64,000 bases of DNA, taken from NCBI GenBank assembly GCA_963070105.1, contig OY718806.1:7523865-7587864 (forward strand), written 5' to 3'. The stretch's first letter is position 1; every line of letters begins with the position of its first letter. The stretch comes from Litomosoides sigmodontis (Eukaryota > Nematoda > Chromadorea > Rhabditida > Onchocercidae). A program made the position numbers and the translations under genes. This document shows, piece by piece, positions 13,601-26,087 of the stretch. Under the pieces are notes generated by a model. That model saw only the letters and a list, made by a program, of their open reading frames with translations, had not been told where the DNA came from and did not search any database.

Positions 13601-16600
13601 TTTCCTCAAAGAGTTAGTTGGCTTTTTGTTGACAAATTGGATTGACAGTGGTAATTCGGATGACCGTATGTTGCAAGCCGCGATATTAGCAAACACATAT
13701 TGCGGTTTGACATTCGTCTCTGAGAGGTTGTAAACACAGTGGTGACCTTTACCGATTACATGCTCATTTAGCGTTTGACTTCGTTGCGGTTAGTTACATT
13801 TTCACCTTTGAACCTCAAATGCTCATTAATGCTTCCCTACACCGGTAATTCACAGTTTGAACGGATAAAAATGTTCCTACTATTTGACGTCACTTCTGTC
13901 TTCTTTTGCACTCAAGCAATTTCACCTCAATAACACAATTATAAATGTCTAACAACGCAGTAATCAACGATCGCCTTCTTGAAATAAGCAAGTGTTGTAT
14001 GTTTCAAAATCGTCTGTCACCTGTTCATCTCGTGTATTCGCTAAGAAATTAACACTCGCATTAAAATGTTTCATAAAATTTTGAAATTTCGTAACAAATG
14101 TGTCGATTGGAAATTGAAATTCTTCCAATTAACATTATTTCTTTCAGTAATACTATAATTCTCATTTCTATGACGTAACAAAGTACTTTTTGCTTCATAC
14201 CTCAAAAGGCCTTCAACACATCACAGAGAAGAATCACATCGAGCACCTCTTCAAACATAAATGTCACCTCCTCCTCTCCAAATGGCACTACAATTCCATA
14301 AACCACGACATACTGCAATCAGCAACAATCCATCCAGAGAGCAAATAACGATGAAACTTGCTAATACACTGTCAAATAGCTCACCTATTTAAACTTTTGT
14401 TGTGTCAGCAAATCTTCTTGTCTTATTAAGTTATTGTATTCGCAAATTTACAGACACATCTTCGAAATAAATATTTTGTTATCTAATCTTTTGACAAAAA
14501 AGTAAGTGATGATTGCGAAGATCGTTATCTGTTACAGTTTTCATCTGAAAACAAGATTTTTATCTTTTTGGTGCTGATGCATGAAAATGACACAATGAAG
14601 CCGAACAACTTTGACTGTATGATTTACGACTTAGTTTTAGAATCAAGAATTCCTTATCTTCCCTCTCTCTCTCTCTCTCTCTCATTCATGTCTCCCGAAA
14701 AAAATCAATCAAACAAAAGAGAAATTTTTGCGATCTAAAGAATATATATAGATATACACGTGTGTGTGCGAATTAGGGACTTATTAAAAGTTTCAGAAGT
14801 AAATTTAGTTCTGCACGTTCTTTTGCGCATTCTACTACACATTACCACTAATAATAAACAAACTTCATTTTAATGGAACTTATTCAAATGTAGGATGGAT
14901 CGTAATTTTCTAAGAGTTGAAACCTTTTGACGGTTAATTTATTTTATTATGCATGTCATGCGAATTCTAAGATCCGATGTAGTGAAAGAATGGACGACGT
15001 GTCGGTCAATTGTCCCCAAAATATGACAATTGGTGACAGGGAGGGTTTGCAAGCACTTTCAAGAGTAGTAGAATATTAAGCCAAGGAGATGGAGCAGTTC
15101 ATACCTCAAAATTCAATTGATAGTGAATTTGTGTCGTTTCATTGAATGTATCTGCCATTCATAATACACAAGAACTATGCGCTACTAACTACGTTATATT
15201 ATTCACGGAGAAGTAATAATGCACTTTGCTGCTACCGATGTACAGTGTAATAAAAGCCTAATAATAATAAGTAGTAGTAATAGTATAGCCTAATAAAAGG
15301 TTTTCATCTAAATATTGCCTCAGCTCTGCGACATCTTTCTGCCAAACACCGCTAATTTTTTTTAAATACTTCATCTTATTAAACTTTGACAGTAAATTTG
15401 GAAGTGAAAAAAATCGAATCCAAACTTCAACTAATCATCAATCATCCAATGCCTACTGCTTGCAAAAGTTAAGAAAAAATTTAAAAAATGACAAAAGTCT
15501 TCTGTCCACAACAATGCATCCTAGAGTTTTGATTACTGCAATTACAAAGATTTGAAAAAAAAAGTGAAATTATCGTGCGTAGGAACAACAAACCAACAAC
15601 GACGATATTTGCTTGCACAGTATATTGTGTTCCAGATTCCTTGTCTAGGACAGTACAGAAGAATTTCCCATTATCTCGATGAAAAACAACACGCCGAATT
15701 TGTAAATTATATGCGCCACCTGCTTCCAGTAAAGCGTATTGCTGTTTCGAAAATGACACTCCATTACGTGTCAGATGCCTAAATTATTCATTTACTTTAT
15801 TACTTTCCAATCTTCTACCTATCCAACAAAATTCTATGAGTTCCTCGATCTTCTCTTTATTTTTTTTAAGGTTGCACGAAGTATAAGTAGGAACATTGTC
15901 AAAATTCACAGACTTGTTTAATTCTCGAAATGATTTCAAACTCACTTCCTCAACCGCTAGAAATTCACGGAAAAGTTATGTAATGCATGCAAGTAAGGAA
16001 AGAAAAATAATTTTAAAGAAGCAAAAAAAAACTAATTTTCACACTAATTGAAGTGAAGTAATGAACCAAATTTCAATTCCCTCATGAAAGAAGTGGTTCA
16101 ATTTCAATAAGATCATCAAACTAAACTGCTAACAGAGCGCTTAGATTCTAATCACTGGTAAGCCATTCACCTTTGACGACCAAGTCTATTCACAGATATA
16201 ATTTTAAAAAATATATAAATTTTTTGTCAAAATTTGAAAATTAATAAACAATTCTGAAAATTTGTCATTTGCATAAGTTTACAAACAAACCTGGGTAAAT
16301 CACTAGCTACAAGTGTCCAACTTGGCTCATATCGAGTACGATTACGAAATTCAGGAGCAAAACTACACTCCATTACTGGACCCTGTTGTCCTTCCGTAAC
16401 GTAGTAAGGCTCAGCTTTTGGTCTTGTTAAAAACACAGCATCTTCTATAACAAAAAATTTTTCAATTTCAAGAAAAATTACGTTCGTCATTTTTTCTACA
16501 AATGAATGTTTGATCTTTTGTTGCTTTAAATAATGGAAGAAAAAAGAAGTACAGAAGTCAATAGTGCATTACTCAAATCCCTCGTCCGTCGTGCAGTTTC

Positions 16601-18329
16601 AGACGTGAAGAACGGAAAATACTCATCGTGAGAGAGATGGTGACGATGCAATAACGATAGCACTTGGATGGTTTATTGATGATTAGCGATCTTATGGAAA
16701 TTATAATTTCGGCAAATAATGGGCAAAGAAAAGTTGGAGGTCATTCATTGGACAAAGTAACAATACTGTGATAATAGTGCGTTATGATTTGTCATTGAAC
16801 ATAGCCCCGTCCATGACGATGTTTACATACTATCAGCAGTAATCCCCTAGTTTGTTCTACAACAGGAGATTTTCACGTTTTTCTAAAATAACACCCAAAA
16901 TATTGATTCATTACAATTTCCAATTTAGATTTAAAAAAATGACTTTTTTTCCATAATAATTGTGAAGAGAGGAATTTAAATTTACGAATTTGTGTCAAAT
17001 TATCCCTCAACCATTGCAAATGCGTTTTGATGTTGGAGAAAATGAATAGCTGGAAAGGATGCATGCAAATAATAATGACGTTAATCGGAATGTGAGCTAT
17101 CCGTAATATAAATTATGTATACACAAATAATTAAGCATAGCGTTCTCAGATTTCATTCCACCACATCACTTCATTTTTTCGTTTTATTACTAATTTGATA
17201 TGTAGAGGAAATAATGTGCTCTAATTATCGTCACATGAAAATTTTTTAGTAGAACAAAAACTCAATGACATCATATGCTGTCAGAAAGCGCGCAATTCTG
17301 CAAATTCTATACCAGAAATGTTGCGCATTTAATCTCAACCACTCTTAATCACTATTTAATTAGAATTTCACCTTTGCTACTAAAAATACACACATAAGAC
17401 AGTTTTATGACAGGTGCGTAGCAAATGTAATATTAGAAGCATATAACAGATTTGATAAACATCTCTCTTTCCCCCTCTCTGTCCTTCTTGTCTTTCTCTA
17501 AAATGCACTCAGTAATACTGGAAAGGTAATAATTGGAGAGAGGAAAGTATTTGAAGAACTAGCTCGCTCAACTAAAGTGCCTTCTATCTCCTTGAATTGT
17601 TAATTTCCTAGCAATTCCTTTGACGCTAAATGTTCGTTCAATAAGGGCGCAAACTAGACATGTCACATGACTTCACTTATTTTCACTCTAATAAAAAATA
17701 TGAGTGGAATTTCAAAAATTTTTGCTACATATTAGTTCTTGGATATTGGAGTAAAAAAAAAGAGAGAACTGTAATGTTTGGTGAAACAGTGAGAATTATT
17801 CGGGTCAACGGGACAATGGACAATTAAATTTGTAGCGGATACTTGCGATTTCGGTTTGGTTTTTCTTTAGTTTGATTTAAAAATGAAGGTAAACAAATGA
17901 TATCACCACATGACCAGAACAGAGGGAAATCTGGAATTAGAGTTCTAAAAGGTAGGAAAACTTGGCAATGTTGGGATTTAAATTTGTTAATATATTGCTT
18001 GTTGGCAATTACTGTTCAATCTACGCACATTGGGTTAAGGCTATTATTGGGTTCGAAATTGAACAGAAACTTATATCCATATGAAAATCAAGGTGACGTA
18101 GAAAAATCAAAAATCAAAGTAATGCAGAAAGTAGAAAGTGATATAGAAGTAAAGCAATGCTTGAAGTGGGAAAAAATTCGTTGTATATGAGATATTATCA
18201 GATCCGATCCGTATATTATTCGACATATAGCAAAAAAATTTAAAAAAAAAAAAACAAACCTGTTGTGCAGCTAGCACTGTGCACGCATAATAAAATAAAA
18301 GTCAAGTAAGCTCTTTCCCGTGGTATCAT
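4700..18329 (-). CDS. syg-2: Nephrin-family Ig/FN3 adhesion receptor, SYG-2-like (20 exons)
   Basis: Type I membrane immunoglobulin-superfamily receptor. In C. elegans, SYG-2 on guidepost cells binds SYG-1 on the axon and fixes synapse position. Exons in coding order, all phases closing: 18260-18329, 16291-16444, 15594-15778, 11861-12065, 11639-11744, 10592-10727, 10243-10388, 9906-10048, 9686-9791, 9168-9437, 8819-9036, 8514-8733, 7971-8220, 7489-7700, 6913-7155, 6393-6618, 5526-5688, 5271-5426, 5043-5186, 4700-4844; 3,498 nt, 1,165 aa. The protein starts MIPRERAYLTFILLCVHSAS, a clear signal peptide. Seven Ig domains follow (Cys..Trp..Tyr-x-Cys pattern, for example TLECTVDANPP / NYTCTAIN), then one FN3 (about 737-835). 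A membrane segment lies near 973-997 (VIPLGVVVFFLLLTLCFIIV) followed by QMRR. The tail of about 170 aa ends REIIV, a possible PDZ ligand. Nephrin is about 1,240 aa, so the length fits. The donor of exon 11 (at 8819) is the weakest choice, and exon 17 uses a GC donor. The SYG-2 name rests on architecture; other nephrin-like genes remain possible. Confidence 0.85.
5427..5525 (-). other. Probable GC-AG intron in the syg-2-like gene
   Basis: This intron lies between the transmembrane exon and the first cytoplasmic exon. The donor reads GAAAG|GCATGA and the acceptor TTTTTTGCAG|A. The transmembrane exon must leave phase 2 to enter the next exon in its only long open frame. No GT after the membrane segment gives that phase, while this GC site does and keeps the AG|GCA consensus of GC donors. 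Seen directly: the phases and the sites. Inferred: use in vivo. Confidence 0.6.
5715..6015. repeat. GC-rich island with hairpin, possible SINE-like insertion in a syg-2 intron
   Basis: Inside the intron between exons 16 and 17 (5689-6392) the base composition jumps from AT-rich to roughly half GC for about 300 bases. It contains a stem at 5870-5905 (GCAGTG..CACTGC and TCCGA..TCGGA, with a four-base bulge). On the minus strand TGGCCAACTGG resembles a pol III A box and GGGTCAATCCC is close to a B box. The A-to-B spacing is longer than in a tRNA. Short reading frames here match nothing I recognise. It may be a retroposon fragment. Confidence 0.4.
6277..6354 (+). repeat. 78-nt near-perfect inverted repeat (hairpin) in a syg-2 intron
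   Basis: The two 40-base arms start AGTTTTGAAAAAC and end CAAAACT and meet with almost no spacer (centre GGACGTTC). Comparing the arms gives five differences. Four are transitions, and all four become G·U pairs in plus-strand RNA but A·C mismatches in minus-strand RNA; one is a true C/U mismatch. It could be a tiny foldback element or a precursor of small RNA antisense to the host gene. No terminal direct repeat is evident. Confidence 0.7.
13079..13108 (+). repeat. Short direct repeat in syg-2 intron 3
   Basis: AGCTAAACATACTATGCAAA and the next ten bases recur at 13416-13445 with two changes, about 340 bases away. Nothing else in the 3.5-kb intron (12066-15593) looks functional. Confidence 0.5.
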
Positions 18330-18837
18330 TTGTGGAATGAAAGAGATTTGAAAAACAACGTAGAACAGTTAAATCTTTCGAGCAGCAGCGTTTTCAGCGA
18401 ACGTCTTCTGAAAGTAATGAAATAAGAGGATATGAAACCCTGACAACGATAGCAGCGAAGTAATATTGAATAATCAATATAATTTAAAATTTCGCTCATT
18501 CATTCTAATACTTCACACCGCACAAACAAGTAATTATCTAATTTACCGTATCAAATTATGCGCTGAATTGCTTGGATAAATTCATTTAATATTTGAGCTC
18601 GAGAATATTTAAAATTAAAATTAGGAAAAAAGTTTTACGGATACCAATTTCTTTTAGGAAAATTTGAAACTGCTATATGAAACTGATCAACTTAGCAACA
18701 AATATGCTATATTTCGAAGAAATTTCAATTTATTAAAAATTTGGCGATTTAAAAGTCGCTAAAAATCCTAAATAAATCTAAAAATTTATGTTAATCTGCC
18801 ATTTATGCGGATAAAATGATAAATAATATTTCACGCA

Positions 18838-18841
<4 letters not shown>

Positions 18842-18895
<54 letters not shown>
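18842..18895. repeat. (AT)27 microsatellite upstream of the syg-2-like gene
   Basis: Perfect alternating AT run about 510 bases upstream of the start codon at 18329. Confidence 0.9.
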
Positions 18896-18897
<2 letters not shown>

Positions 18898-21891
18898 CTA
18901 TGAAAGTGCTATGTAAGAAAAGCTTGCTTTGCTTGCTTTGCTAAAGCTTTTCAGAAAAACACCAGAAGAGGGAAATTTTGTAGAAGAGAGTGGAAGGGGT
19001 CTGTCTTTGTTTCCCCACCGATAAATAGAGCTGACACGTCAATCAAATGAAATGGACCAGCAGAACCGGGTATTTGGCGAACTTCCCTTTTCCTGCACTT
19101 GAAATATTCAAATTTCACGCAACCACAAATTCAAGTAATTACAATTTAAACAATTTTACAATGCACATACGAGTGAACAATAAAAGTATGCAAGATGTTT
19201 AGATTCTTTCCAACTTCTCCAAAGCTAAAGTTTGAATGCATTAACTTTTGGCTACTTAAACCTCTTTAATTTCTAAATATCAGCTTTTCGAAATCTTTTG
19301 GAAATGAAATTTGCTTTTTCTCAATAGTAAGTTTGATATAACTAAGTTTGAACGAATCTTATCCTATAAAATTTTCTTTTGATCTTTTTTTCTTGTCCAC
19401 TTCTACTGCACTGTCAGAAGAAGAAAGATCCAGCTACAGTAATTTCAGGAAGGAGCTCTTCATGAAGAAGAAGGAGTAGTTAATTTTAATCTAAAATGAG
19501 GATGCAACTGTAAAATGGAGCTAATAAATGATACATATATTGAGAATTAAAAAAAAAATTAACAGAAAAGAGGAGGAGAAAAAAGTTTAAATGGAGGAGA
19601 AGGGACTGGTCCAGATGATGCTTTATCAAACACACAACACACAACTGTTGCAAATTGATGCGTACGCAACCGTTTGTTGTAGTGGCAGTAGCAGTGTTAT
19701 CAGCGGTAGCGGTAGGCGATGATCCGATCCGATCTATCCAAGCCGTAACAGTTGTTGGGACAGCGAGTACCGGTCATGCTAGACGTAGACAATGATCATT
19801 TCCTCTCATTTCAATTACTTAAAAATACATCCTCCTGTTAATTTATCACCTTTAATGAGTGCGCCCACTCACACATACACATCCATTGTATGGAACGATC
19901 ATTATCGTAATTCCCAATGTTATTCCAGCAGTCCTTGTAAAAACCTCTGATTGTTTAACGTCGAATTTTGCAAACAGTCAGCAATTTTTGCGCACAATTA
20001 AGGAGGAGATTACCAGCCTCACTGCTTTCACATCATACGTTGCGCAGCAAAAAAAAGGAGAATTAGTCTAGCGTTGCAAAAAGAAAAGCAAATTAAACAA
20101 TCCTTTGTCAACTGAAAACTAAAATGCATGAGATAGAAACACATCTCATACCTTTCTTTCAGGAACAAAACAGCCAATTTGGTACGAACTGATAAAGTAA
20201 CGAGCAGCACTTTAGGAATAATGAGTAATCACTTGAGATACAGTCATCTTATTACTACTAACACTTAAAAGGTTGCGTTTACTGAGTGCCCAAGAATTGA
20301 CAACGTGAGAAATTTGTGGAATACATCACGTTTGATTAAAATGGAACATATCGTCTTCTAGATGAGAATAGAGGTATATAAAAATTCAAAATTAGCAAAG
20401 TTTGAAATTTTAACTGAAGCAACAAATGTTGCTATTAATTAACCACGAAATGTACAACGATTCCTACGCCATGTATGCCTTTCCATATACATCATCATTC
20501 AATGGCAGCTGACACAATTATCTTACATTATGGATAACCATCACATCACAAACAAATCCACTACATCATCTTTGCATATCAATTCTCATCACTGCTCCCT
20601 TACATCAAACAACTTGTTCAATTCGCAAATATGCAAATAATTTTAAATGTTCAGCAATCAATCAACTTTCACTGTGATTATCACAAGACAGTGATAGTAA
20701 TCGAGCAGTCTTTTCGTTTCACTTTATCAAAAGTGATCGGAGAAGGACGGTTAGCGAACAGCGGGAACGCTGTTTCCTTCTGCTAATTTCCCCCGGCGAC
20801 TTTCACCACGACGTTGATTGATGCGTATTTCCAAGAATAAAGCATCTTCCCCTCACCAGTAGCAGCACAATCAAATTTCTTGCAGCTTATCGTTATCGTT
20901 AGAAGCAATCTTTGGTAGTACGCTTAGAGCGAACAAGAGTTGCTCAAAAAAAGAATGACATGAATCATAAGCAGAGGCAGAGAACCTGCGCAAAATCACA
21001 TGCTACCTGTTGGAATCGGGTTTTCTTTCCGATGAGGTGGGTGGGTGGAATTCGAAATTCATCAGACAAAGCTAATACAATATCCTCTCACTTCAAACAC
21101 TCGAGAGGGAAGTTCTGTCAAATTCACTCAATAAATGAGGAGCATATTGAGGGAAAAAAAAGGTAGAAAATCGTCAAGCAAACGGATCGCCTCTCCATTA
21201 TTATCAGTTGCTATGGTGGTCAGCAGTAACGTAGATGGAACGACATTACGGGAGAGGGGTGGGGAAGGGGCACGAAGCCTCACCAGGGAGTACAATAACA
21301 ACCTGTTCTCTTCCTGTCTGATACCCACCTCCTGTAGCGCTCCGATAAAACCTCAAATTAAAAATTATGGACTTCAGACAAAAGCCATCCAATTCAACTT
21401 ACAATGATCATCCGTCCCATCCACGTGAACATTGTCCAAGACAATTGTGATGAACCACATTTTCCACCACCACTTCATTACCGAGGAAACTAAATGGACG
21501 ATTCAATCAATAATATATCCGTCATGCAACACTAATCTGATGCAATCTAATGACTTGCAAAAATATCGATCACCGGAAAAATTAGCCTTAATTGCATTAA
21601 TGTTCCCAGCAGAACTAATATTTCTAAGATTGTGGCGAAATGCAATTAACTTGTTCGCGACATTCTACAATTTCACTGCTCGATAAATCCGGTTGCGCTA
21701 TATTTGGCTAATTGGTTCAAATGCGCTCGTTGTGGTTTACATAGTGAAGTTTGCAAATATTGCCACAAACGTCAGCAATTTCCTTCTATCCCATCCGACG
21801 AACAGATTGATGTACATAACGAGTACACTTAAAGAGGATCAAATATCGCCTAGGAAAAACGAACACAATTCATCATATCCCTTTATCTCTT

Positions 21892-21893
<2 letters not shown>

Positions 21894-21941
<48 letters not shown>

Positions 21942-21954
21942 ACACACACACACA
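21894..21954. repeat. (CA)n microsatellite
   Basis: CA run of about 60 bases with one GACA interruption, in the gap between the syg-2-like gene and sad-1. Confidence 0.9.
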
Positions 21955-24900
21955 ATTGTGTTATGAAGACAGTAATTTATATCGAAATGAATTTAATTTG
22001 AAGTTTCATTTTCATTTTCTAACAACAATAGGGAAAATATCGAATGTATCAATTAAGTTAAAAATCTCAAATTTACCAAAACCATAGGAAGATGGAAATT
22101 GTGAAATTTATCTGAGAAATTAAGATCTGAGAAAATCTGAAACTTATCTAAAAAAAATTAATAAAATATAATGAAGGGATCGGATAAATTTATATCGAAA
22201 TGAATTTAATTTCAAAGACTTTATTTTCATTTTATAGCAGCAAATCTAATTTAAACAGCCCCGTTCATTTGAATTATAGGACAAACAGGACGGGAAGAAT
22301 TGTTTTTACAATCATACTTTTTATATTTCACGCATATTTTTGTCTATCGTAGTGCATACCTGTGATGCACGACAAAGAAAAAATCCTCAGGTGGAAATTT
22401 TTAGCACAAAAGAAGCGGTAGAAAAGTTCTATGGTTCATTATTTAGAAGATGGCCTCAAAAAAGCGCTTTTACGACAATTTCGGCAGTGAACAGCTCTGT
22501 TGCTAGGAACAGACGATAACAGGCAACTTTCTCATTCTGCAATCAAACGTAAACTCGAGCACGGTGATAGTCATTAAAGTGATTAGTTAATTATTGCTAC
22601 TATTTCAAAAGTGATTATAGCTTGTCATAAGAAGTTTAAAAACAATGGAAAATGGTTTTTTTTTTGGAAAAAGAGGCAAAACACACCGATGTTCTTCTCC
22701 GATTTTCAAAATTAACGATAAAAGAAGGAATTTGTATTCAAAGAGAGTGTGTTATTTTTTTTACATTGCAAGCAAATCATTGCAGTAAATAATTCTTTCG
22801 AAATTTTTGAAATTAGTAACAGAGATAATTGTGCGTAAAAGTTAAAATGGGAGGAAAAAGACAGGCAAATTGATTAACAAAAAAGATTTCAGTAGCAAAC
22901 AGTCAACAGAAGTCAGAAACAGGTTCTTCTTCACAGGAACGTTTTTTTAATAGCTCATAAAAAACCGCACTCAGTAAGTGATAGTTGTTTACAAAGAATA
23001 CTATTGATATAAATGACCAGTGGCGTGTTATTGTAAATGCACTTAATCAGTTTAAACCATTTGAGCGACAACTGCACTTACTGTTACAGCTATTACAACA
23101 GCAACAGCAACAACAACAACAACAGCAAAAGCCATTTACAACTTTTTCTTCCTTTCTACTTTCACCACAGTTCGCGCAAATGAAAATAGTTAACCGACAA
23201 CGATACAAAGGAAGTTAGAAAGAGTTGAATTGGCTTGGCTGCATAGGTTTCTAAGCTTACTTTGTTGTAAAACACCTTCTCGGCCATATTCAAAAAAAGC
23301 GCAATCGTCACACCATCACTTCCTACCTATGGGTTGATTCACTGTGCTCAGGGACGAAACATTTATGATGGTCTCGAAAAAGCTATGACTAAATGGATGG
23401 AAAAAAGACTTTTATCAAAAATTTACCAGTTTTTTTTCCATATGATAGATTCTCGCAAAGTAAATAGCTCATTACGACTGAGAATAACTCTTATCAAGTG
23501 GAGGAAATGTGGAGGTGAAAATGAAGTCGTTAGGAATGAGAACATTAGAGAATTTCATTGAATTGAAACTGTTCCGATTTGACGGATGAAATAAATCTGT
23601 GAAAGAAAGGAAGAAGGAGAGGATGTCAAATGACGGTGTTGTTTATTGAAATAGTGCCAATAAATGAACATGGAAAGTTACTGATACTGTCGTTGGAGTG
23701 GAAAGGAACAGTAAGAAGAGAAAAATTCCATCGACCTTGAAATTGCTTGTGCAACGGACGGGTAGGGGGGGCAAGAGAGGACGATGATAGCCACCTCCAC
23801 TTCTATGCTATCAGTACCATCTATTCAAGTGCTCCCTCCCTAAACTCTTCGTTGAATAATTGCAGAAAAAAATTTGAAAAATTAGAAAACAATTCAATAA
23901 TTAGCAGTGGATTCGAACGGCGATAACTGCGAATTATTTCGCATCCTTGTTCGTTTCATTTTTGAATTAATAAATGAAATAAATAGAAGAAATAGCAGCA
24001 CTTAACTGTGATAATAATTCCTTCCTTTCTACCAGTGGAAGGAAGAGGAGCAGATAGGTGGCATATTATCCAACTGCTATCCTTTAGAACTTTACAACTT
24101 TCACCTTCTTCATTTCAATCACTGCGACAATTAGGGCCAGTCGGTACGGTGAGAAAAACACATACGACTTATCGTTTGCTTCAAAATTATGCCTAATCCA
24201 TGAGATCAATTCAAACAGTACAAGCGTTTGTAAGTGAATAAAACGTGTCCTTTAATATTTGTTGGTGATCTTCGTCGTATCGCTCCTGTTTTTGTCATTT
24301 CATTATTGAGCACAACGAAAAAAAAAGACGTTTCAGTTGTAAAATTTGCATGCGATTTGTTTCGAAGGATGTAATTATTGAGGGAGCAACTGGGTTTATG
24401 CCAGAATTTCTCATGCTGCAATTGCACTTTTTTTCACTCTTCTACTTCATCTAAAAAAATTTGCAATTTTTTCAGTTCAGTTGAATTTTTTGTTTACTTG
24501 TATTATACTTGTCAATATTTTATCAGCGCTGAAAATGATTTCGAAGTATGTCAAACGGATAAAATACACTGCAAAACTGTTTCTTACTTCTCGTGAAGCA
24601 TACAGTTACTGCAGGCTAAATTTGGTAAGTCTTGAAGTTCTTTTTTTTTCATTTCAAAAAAAAAGTGAACAATATTGTATAGGAAGAGATTACTGCAAAT
24701 ATTGTAAATGAAACAAATTTCGGTGAGGAAAAAGAGCCTTACGGAGAAAAAAATTAAAGACAGGGGGTCATACAAAGACAGAGTTAATGGGAAATAGCAG
24801 TAAGATCAAACAAAAATAATATATGAAAAGAAAATGCCATTTGCTTGGAATTTACGGCATTTCGCTAATTGAGGTCATTTCAACATTTCTTTTGATGTGA

Positions 24901-25994
24901 CCGTTTTCCATTCTCCTGGATGAAGAGATCCGATTGGATTCTCCGACACAATTAACTTTATCCTCATTAACCCCATAGGATTACTGATCACATTCCAATT
25001 TTTGGTTAATTAGTTAATTATTCCATGAAAGCTGTCACAGAGTAGAACAGATTCAAAGTTGCCAGAAAATCCTACTCACAAAATCTTCGAAATCAAAAAA
25101 TCATTCATTTCTAGGTTGCGAAATAAAATTCTATTTTTCAATAAAAAATTTTCGATTTGCGCTTCAAGTTTCTCACCACACATTTTTTTTGCACCGATTT
25201 TCGCCCATAAGTTATCACCTTTGGCAATGATTTTTATTTATTAGTGAACAAGAAGTATTGAAATTTAGCTCAACCATATATTTTGTTTAATTTCCTACTA
25301 AAAATACTAAATAATTTAAAATAAAAAATAACAGCTGAAAATCCCACACTGAAAAACAAATTTTTCAGTTGCTGAATTGTTTTTTTTGGTCAGAAAGAGC
25401 TTTATGCGATAATTTGATGATAATGAATGCGTAAAACATCGAGGTTGCCAGCTGGTTGAATAATAAAGAGATTAATGGTACCAGAGCTGAACACACACTG
25501 ATTAGGAAAAGAATGATTAAAAGTGTAGAATCTAAATAGACGAAGAAAATTTTAATAAAATTTTAATTTTAACAGAATGCACATATTACGATTATAATGA
25601 AGAAGAGGAAGAGAGGAAGAAGAGAAACGAAGAGGGATTTTGGGAAAAGTGAAGGGATTTAGGAGCAAAAAAAGAAAATGAATTATATATAGAAGGTCAT
25701 AGGGCAGCGAATAAATTGCTGCGTTTTAATGCGAAGCAGTGGGACGGAAGTAACATAGAGGGTGGACAATGGTATAGTGGAACTGAACGGCGCAGATAGG
25801 ACGGTGGTTTGCGCTGCAACTAAACCTCGCATATCGTAGACAGGTATGAGAGGAGAAAGGGAGGGTCACTTCAAATCACCGCAAATCACCACCGCTGCTC
25901 CGATCTCTGTAGGAAGTGGCAGCAATGAATTTCGAGTGACAACGTACAGTGGAAAAGGCGGTGGGTGATGTCAATAAGCGCTGAAGAACAGAAT

Positions 25995-26087
25995 TGTTGT
26001 TGTTGTTGTTGTTGTTGTTGATGTTGTGTGTGTGTGTGTGTGTGTATGCGTCTGTGTCTGTGTGTGTATGTGTGTGGTGTGGTGTGA
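25995..26087. repeat. (TTG)n followed by (TG)n microsatellite
   Basis: Nine TTG units pass into interrupted TG repeats. A related CAA/CAG run lies at 23096-23128. Confidence 0.85.

Noticed and set aside
13500..13733. 77-codon plus-strand frame inside syg-2 intron 3
   Set aside because: It has a somewhat protein-like composition but no domain and no homologue I know. A chance frame in a 3.5-kb intron is more likely.
22985..23218. 77-codon plus-strand frame with polyglutamine
   Set aside because: The Gln run is a CAA/CAG microsatellite; the rest has no recognisable pattern and no neighbouring exons.
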